Of a stretch of DNA of 64,000 nucleotides, positions 61,801 to 64,000 are shown one piece after another (positions within the stretch are counted from its first letter, which is position 1; the number at the start of each line of letters is the position of its first letter). Made by a program: the position numbers and the translations under genes. The notes beneath the pieces are model-generated. The model ran no database searches and was not told the DNA's origin. It saw only the letters and a program-made list of their open reading frames with translations. The stretch is taken from positions 124,001 through 188,000 of the forward strand of contig NZ_LSYT01000006.1 in assembly GCF_001602525.1 (NCBI RefSeq), in the 5' to 3' direction. The DNA is from Flavobacterium chilense. Its GTDB lineage: Bacteria; Bacteroidota; Bacteroidia; Flavobacteriales; Flavobacteriaceae.

Positions 61801-63072
61801 ACTTATAAAATAGAAGGAGAAGTAATTATAGATAAATTACAGGAAGCTTACAACTTAGTTCTTAATCGTCACGAAATACTTAGAACGGCTGTTTTTATGG
61901 ATCAGAATAATCAATTGCGCCAATTACCATTAAGTCTGGATGAAATAAATTTTCAAATTGAGATAATAGATTTAAAATCAGAAAGTACAACTGAAACTGA
62001 TCCAAAAGTTAAAACAATTGTAGAAAATGCAACTCAGAAATATTTAGAAATATCTAAAGGAAAAGTTTTAAATGCTACTCTGATTTTACTATCGGAAACT
62101 AAAGTTATTCTACATCAGGTTCTTCATCATATTGCGGGAGATGAATGGTCATTGGTAGTTTTGATAAATGATTTATTAGCGGCTTATTCAGATTTAACAT
62201 CCGGATCAAAATCTGATGTTTTAGCACCATTAAAAATTCAGTATAAAGATTATGCTGCCTGGGAATCAAATTTATTAGAAACAGATGAAAATTTAAAAGC
62301 ATTCTGGAAAAAACAATTTTTTAAACCTCTTCTAAACTTAGAATTACCAGTTGATTATCATAAAAGCAATTATGGCACAGAAGGAAACCATTATCTTTTA
62401 AATATTGACAAGGACCAAAGTGCATTTTTAAAGAGTATAAAAGAGAAAAAGCAAATTTCAAATTCAGTACTTTTTACAAGTTTGATCTATATTTTGTTTT
62501 ATAAATACACTGGTAATAAAGACTTTTTAATAGGCTTTATTTTTACACAGAGAGAAGGTCATATGCTGGATGATCAGATAGGTCCGTATATCAATATACT
62601 GCCTGTAAGATTGGACTATGGTACAGAATTGTCTTTTACTAAATTACTGGAAGAATCAAAAAATCATATTCTGGATGTAATCAGTTACGGAAAACTCCCG
62701 ACAGAATCTATCAGAGAAAACATTCATCCTAAATCTTCAGATAAAATCCAGATAGTTTTAAACATCATGAATAATGTTGATGTTCCTCTTCCGGGACATG
62801 AAGAAAATAAAGAGCTCACTTTTACATCTGTAACATCAGGATATAAGAGCAGTAAGTTTCCAATCTCGATATATGTTTACGAGTCAGAAACAACATTTAG
62901 TGTCAATTTCGAATACAAAACTGAAATGTTTAAATCTTCTAAGATTAAACAATTAGGAGATTTATTTAAAAAAATATTACAAGAAGCATTGCACAATTCT
63001 GAAAAAAGCATAGGTGAAATGGAATTGTCTAGTGATCTGAATTTACCAACTATAAATAAATTAAAAAGATAA
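52849..63072 (+). CDS. NRPS5: Gly-type module with built-in luciferase-like monooxygenase and epimerase, then Ser module (dock-C-A[MOX]-T-E-C-A-T-C*)
   Basis: This is a 3407-residue protein. A TubC-like docking domain (1-55) precedes C1 (HHIITDG at 201). A1 is interrupted: its N-terminal part (about 504-744) is followed by a luciferase-like monooxygenase (about 745-1095), then the rest of A (about 1101-1370). Its code DILQIGMIW fits Gly (DILQLGLIW). T S1406 and an epimerase (HHLVVDG at 1586) follow, although glycine has no stereocentre, which implies that the oxidised residue does. A D-accepting C domain (SPLQQG, HHILMDG at 2051), A2 DVWHVSLID (Ser) and T S2901 (LGGNS) come next. A closing C-like domain reads HHIAGDE (3093-3099) instead of HHxxxDG and is related to the end of NRPS3. 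It receives the chain from the PKS and passes it to NRPS6, 6 bases downstream. Confidence 0.92.
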   Translation: MFDLVKELEDKSIKVSLKNNNLQINFDGEIDDELLNKLKANKEKLINFLTKHSNADKGIKSMGLQQSYPISHAQKRLWIQSQIEENSKAYHICNQVELSGDYDIHILETAVLNVVKRHEILRTVFKLNDEGEIRQWILSDEDLKLKIDHIDFREEKDGYKKVSKYIQDDNDIVFDLENGPLLRIAFLRLTNDQYVFYYNMHHIITDGWSLNILERDLFAYYESVKSGVKCTLEDLPIQYKDYASWQLSAIETGTYNQHKDFWTTQLSGDLPRLDLPSLKTRPKVMTYNGHVLKTYLSPEQTTKLKDFSKQNGGSLFMTLLSVLKILLNKYTSQQDIILGTAVAGREDSDLENQIGFYVNTLTLRTMVNPEDSYAAFFENVKKSTLDAFSHQIYPFDILISDLNLVWDVSRNSLFDIMVTFHNIIDGKNALGIDKNSFNTVIDSGIRKSNFDLDFEFQEVGNSLMFITTYNEDVYEYEMIEQLIHHFKRIINEVLEYPDKAIKDIDYLSVEEKKQLLFDFNDTSIAYPKHKTIIDLFEEQVANTPNVVAVVFENKELTYKQLNEQANQLGHYLRKNYNIQPDDLISIKQERSDKMLISILGILKSGAAYVPIDPAYPKERIEYIEQNSNSKLVLDEKEFESFFSQKKEYSLLNPEKKNTSDNLAYVIYTSGSTGNPKGVMIEHKSVVNFLFGMTKSINLDDDDKLLAITSISFDISVLELFWTLTNGTTIRINKNHAIGDFDRFVESSTKNLDFSIFYFSNDNDNVQNKYGLVKETVQYADENGYTAVWFPERHFHEFGGIFPNPSLLGAAFANSTKNIEIRSGSVVLPLHDVVRVAEEWSVVDNLSNGRVALSIASGWHPDDFIFKPENYLEKQKIMYNQIDELKKIWKGGKFKRKNGLNEEVELQIYPKPINPDLKIYITSGGNAETFRSAGKIGANILTHLLGQEVSELKKNIAIYKQSLLENGFSVDEAKISLMIHTFIGNDINEVEKIVKTPFKQYLKTSAGLIKNIAKDLDKEILGEQDIETILDIAFERYWKTTALLGTEESCMGLLNEIYNIGVTEVACLIDFGINENIIIENLKNLTRLKSYFTKNKNENAKSSFSSIQITPSYLEALLDDTNSAEFIKSLKNIIVGGENFTTDLLNKIRLKSNAAIYNMYGPTETTIWSTFQKVSENIKLNIGKPIQNTQVYILDDHKRLCPLGVKGELYIGGDGLSRGYYKQEELTNDKFITLDFIDKNKKFYRTGDVAKWLPNGTLDFLGRNDSQIKLNGFRIELGEIEQIISNQDLISQSVVVVKEKGNDKFMVAYFVSKNNIDKKVLQDNLSKVLPDYMLPRYYVQLDSIPLTPNGKADRKALPAVDDKDLIKDLYVAPRTKEEELIVAVWSEVLRYDKISVKDSFYNLGGDSIKSIRIVSLLKQRGYTVKVEQVLRNPIVEDLAKLVENNTVIIDQSEVIGAVELTPIQYYFFESEVLSNKNHHNQSLLLKSKSLIDPTILNNSIAALVAHHDALRMVYKFENGIWSQYNDDTSGMHYKINFYDLRNESDELASLDRIGDELQSSFDISSGVLFHIGHFRMSDGDRLGLIIHHLVVDGVSWRILLEDFSNIYQSLEKGSVHKLPLKTNSYKDWAASLKEYAKSKKMQLERLYWEQVSKEEIKLLPIDNTSVDNVSIKDKTSHLTLDPSLTQKLLTQIHDVYKTEINDLLLTGLALAIKETFGTNKSIIKMEGHGREEIIDGIDIGNTIGWFTSVYPFVLDISDSNGHELVVVKEALRKIPNKGIGYGILNYLDKRFLNKLKPSIEFNYLGDFGDSVGGNKEESLFGFSSERIGSPTNKQTEELLYVSGMIVSGELRMSIQYSTLLFNEITIEKLITSYKQKLISLVVELSEVKHNQLTPSDLTYKNISYKELLEIDVDKNVQDIYELSPLQQGFYYYWLVDKSSHTYFNQATYRLYSEHFDIKKIEEAYTYLIDRHAVLRTSFVNNYSTVPLQIVHEKGTINFSYEKIDDNSSIDDCLLSIKEKDKSIGFDFAKPTQMRLKIVDLSKGYYEFIWSYHHILMDGWCLNILINDFNSIVTSIVKNETIALPEPAKYSEYLKWLSKLDKTLSADYWKQYLSDFDTVSDIPFKNKKQKTAQFKIGYESCKIEGELYENVIKICQQIQITPNIFMQGVWGYLLSRYNNTQDIVFGSVVSGRPAELSEAERMIGLFINTIPVRVKYTNDDTPLSMLKKMHLEAIESTPHHYLNLSDVQAQSILGTELIKTLFVYENYFVEENKDVNADISPERQKNSIELFEQTNYDFNVIIVPSSSSLKIDFQYDLDLFDLGFIKNLVSHFFNIVNEFAVKTNNNLNKMEYLTPAEKQKLLFDFNNTDIVYPKDKTVVDLFNEQVIKTPDNIAVVFNETKLTYCELNDQSNQLAAYLIENHGIESNDLVGIKLERSERMIVAIFGILKSGGAYVPIDANYPQDRIDYIAKDANLKLCIDENELDKFKLNQDSYAKTTIQLSNLNDLAYCIYTSGSTGKPKGVLNHHAGLYNRLVWMKAYLDVEDKEVFLQKTPYTFDVSVWELILPFITGSSLVIAKPEGHKDVIYLQEVIDKEQVTIIHFVPSMLGSFLENVEKEKGNSLLHIVCSGEELTVVTAQQCKERFLAAQLHNLYGPTEAAIDVTAINLTQVEVSKEGVSIGKPIANTKIYVVDNALELQAFGVPGELVISGIQVARGYLNLPELTEDRFIADPFREGYHVYRTGDVAQWQPDGSIAYLGRIDNQVKIRGNRIELGEVENAITAFKNVQQVVVMAKELNSEKVLVAYVVSNDVLDKTELRKFLQDRLPDYMIPGFYIQLTELPLSSNGKIDRKALPDVSGNDITRKEYVSARNEIEAKLVLIWQEVLGLENISITDNFFDLGGNSLKFIRLSNSIERTFNKQLLFSELYKKPILADQARMIENNQFDSGINKISKVEAASDYSITKAQERIWLASIDKNGSVAHNIAFTYKIEGEVIIDKLQEAYNLVLNRHEILRTAVFMDQNNQLRQLPLSLDEINFQIEIIDLKSESTTETDPKVKTIVENATQKYLEISKGKVLNATLILLSETKVILHQVLHHIAGDEWSLVVLINDLLAAYSDLTSGSKSDVLAPLKIQYKDYAAWESNLLETDENLKAFWKKQFFKPLLNLELPVDYHKSNYGTEGNHYLLNIDKDQSAFLKSIKEKKQISNSVLFTSLIYILFYKYTGNKDFLIGFIFTQREGHMLDDQIGPYINILPVRLDYGTELSFTKLLEESKNHILDVISYGKLPTESIRENIHPKSSDKIQIVLNIMNNVDVPLPGHEENKELTFTSVTSGYKSSKFPISIYVYESETTFSVNFEYKTEMFKSSKIKQLGDLFKKILQEALHNSEKSIGEMELSSDLNLPTINKLKR
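55090..56125 (+). other. Luciferase-like (FMN-type) monooxygenase domain inserted in an A domain
   Basis: About 350 residues of NRPS5 lie between A-domain motif A4 (SISFDISVLEL) and the ITPSYL segment before A5. They are not adenylation sequence. Landmarks of the luciferase-like superfamily are YTAVWFPERHFHEFGG, the IRSGSVVLPLHDVVRVAEEW strand-helix, VDNLSNGRVALSIASGWHPDDF and the late IYITSGGNAETFRSAGKIGANILTHLLG. This matches the MupA/Atu3671-type family found in NRPS and PKS proteins. The likely role is flavin-dependent hydroxylation of the carrier-bound residue. Oxidation at the alpha carbon of glycine is inferred from the A code and from melithiazol/myxothiazol-type precedents as I recall them. 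Confidence 0.85.
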
Positions 63073-63078
63073 GGGAAT

Positions 63079-64000
63079 ATGAATTCACAAATTTTTCCAG
63101 CCTCATATCATCAGGAAAGGCTTTGGTTTATAGATAATTTTGAAAATGGAGTACTGTATGAAGCCGCACCGGTGTACCATAATGTTCCTTTGATCTTAAA
63201 AATTGATAAAAAATTAGAGGAAGATTTAGTAAAGAAAAGTCTTTTTATATTGCATGAAAGACATGAATCTTTAAGGACTAAAATCTTAGTAGAAAATGAT
63301 GAAATAGTTCAATCTGTTGAAAAAGAAGCTCATGTATATTTCAAAATACATGATAAACGTAGTATTACCAATGACGAAAAACAGATTTCAGATTTTTATC
63401 ATGGTTTAATTAATGAACCCTTTTCAATCGATGGTCAAAATCTATTTAAAGTTGATTTAATTGAATTAGCAGATGATTTAAATACATTAATATTTGTTGC
63501 ACATCATATTATTTGTGATAGAAAATCAATGTTCATTATTCTTGAAGAATTTATTTCTATTTACAATTCATTATTACTTGATACTTCAGTAAATCTACCG
63601 GAATTATCAGTTCAATACGCTGATTATGCAAATTGGCAAAAAGAATTTTCTGAAGATACTATTGAAAAATTAATGATTTTTTGGCGTGAAAAATTAAGTT
63701 TTATTGAACCTTTAATTTTTCATACTGATGAGGTTAGAGACCCTATTCATATTTATGAAGCTGGTGTAATTACCCAAAAACTTCCAGAAAATATATCTAA
63801 CGATATTAAGCAATTTGATGAAAACGAATATTATGTTTTTCTAACTGCATTTGAAGTATTAATGCATAAATATTCAGGACAAAGTAAAGTTGTTATCGGA
63901 ACTATTTTCGAGAATAGGGAAATAGAAGATTTAAAAAGTGTCGTAGGGCCCATTTCAAATCTGATAGTGCTAAATAATGAGGTTTCTAAAAATGAAACAT
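63079..64000 (+). CDS. NRPS6, N-terminal condensation domain (3' end off window)
   Basis: An ATG at 63079, 6 bases after the NRPS5 stop, opens a frame that stays open for 307 codons to the window edge. The product starts with a C domain beginning YHQERLWFIDNFENG; its core reads HHIICDR (142-148) in place of HHxxxDG. It is clearly related to the first domain of NRPS4, which has the same YHQxRLWFID start, HHxxxDRKS core, HIYEA/HIYKA segment and VVGPISNL/VVGPVENL motif. Like that domain, it directly follows a protein that already ends in a C-like domain. No docking domain is present in front of it. Later modules and the chain-release domain are not visible. Confidence 0.88.
   Translation, partial: MNSQIFPASYHQERLWFIDNFENGVLYEAAPVYHNVPLILKIDKKLEEDLVKKSLFILHERHESLRTKILVENDEIVQSVEKEAHVYFKIHDKRSITNDEKQISDFYHGLINEPFSIDGQNLFKVDLIELADDLNTLIFVAHHIICDRKSMFIILEEFISIYNSLLLDTSVNLPELSVQYADYANWQKEFSEDTIEKLMIFWREKLSFIEPLIFHTDEVRDPIHIYEAGVITQKLPENISNDIKQFDENEYYVFLTAFEVLMHKYSGQSKVVIGTIFENREIEDLKSVVGPISNLIVLNNEVSKNET

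Noticed and set aside
62105..63072. Possible thioesterase at the end of NRPS5
   Set aside because: No GxSxG motif; the sequence is a condensation-type domain with HHIAGDE, and another NRPS starts 6 bases later, so the chain is not released here.

Overview
The window is AT-rich DNA from a Bacteroidota member, most likely Flavobacterium or a close relative. The grounds are low GC, TAnnTTTG-like -7 promoter elements, a TPR-type lipobox histidine kinase and Flavobacterium-like protein sequences. No RNA genes, CRISPR arrays, insertion sequences or transposases were seen.

The left edge (1-1650) is ordinary chromosome: the 3' end of a serine beta-lactamase-like hydrolase, a short inverted repeat, and a NamZ-type exo-N-acetylmuramidase ending at a clear terminator. 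Next comes a compact regulatory block (1985-5262): a LuxR/NarL-type response regulator on the minus strand, diverging from a 73-residue lipoprotein and a TPR sensor histidine kinase. Palindromes of the form TTACGGA-N3-TCCGTAA lie between the divergent genes, and the half-site CCGTAA recurs in both large downstream promoters.

From 5737 to the right edge is one very large NRPS/PKS assembly line that continues past the window. Unit 1 (5737-52396) holds NRPS1, NRPS2, an Asp/Glu-type racemase, NRPS3, NRPS4 and a PKS, and closes with a hairpin terminator. Unit 2 starts at 52849 with NRPS5 and runs into a truncated NRPS6. All genes point right and the gaps inside each unit are short.

Adenylation codes read by eye (positions 235, 236, 239, 278, 299, 301, 322, 330, 331) suggest this order. 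NRPS1: Tyr/Phe (DASTIAAVC), Ser (DVWHISFID), unassigned (DAEHIGEVT). NRPS2: unassigned (DAEHIAKIS), Leu (DAWTLGNVV), Gly/Ala (DLYNNALTY), Leu (DAWSLGNVV). NRPS3: D-Asp-like (DARHLALLV), probably fed by the racemase next door. NRPS4: Thr (DFWSVGMVH), D-Val (DALWIGGTF), unassigned D-residue (DGENVGAID), Asn (DLTKIGEVG). PKS: malonyl extension plus ketoreduction, giving a statine-like unit on Asn. NRPS5: Gly (DILQIGMIW) with a luciferase-like monooxygenase built into the A domain and an epimerase after it, then Ser (DVWHVSLID). That is 14 amino acids and one ketide, with no thioesterase reached. These residue assignments are predictions.

The most unusual features are the Gly-monooxygenase-epimerase module, two places where consecutive condensation domains with altered HHxxxDG motifs are split across two proteins, the racemase plus microcystin-like acidic module, and the shared promoter box tying the cluster to the two-component system. 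Transporters, release enzyme and other tailoring genes are presumably beyond the right edge.
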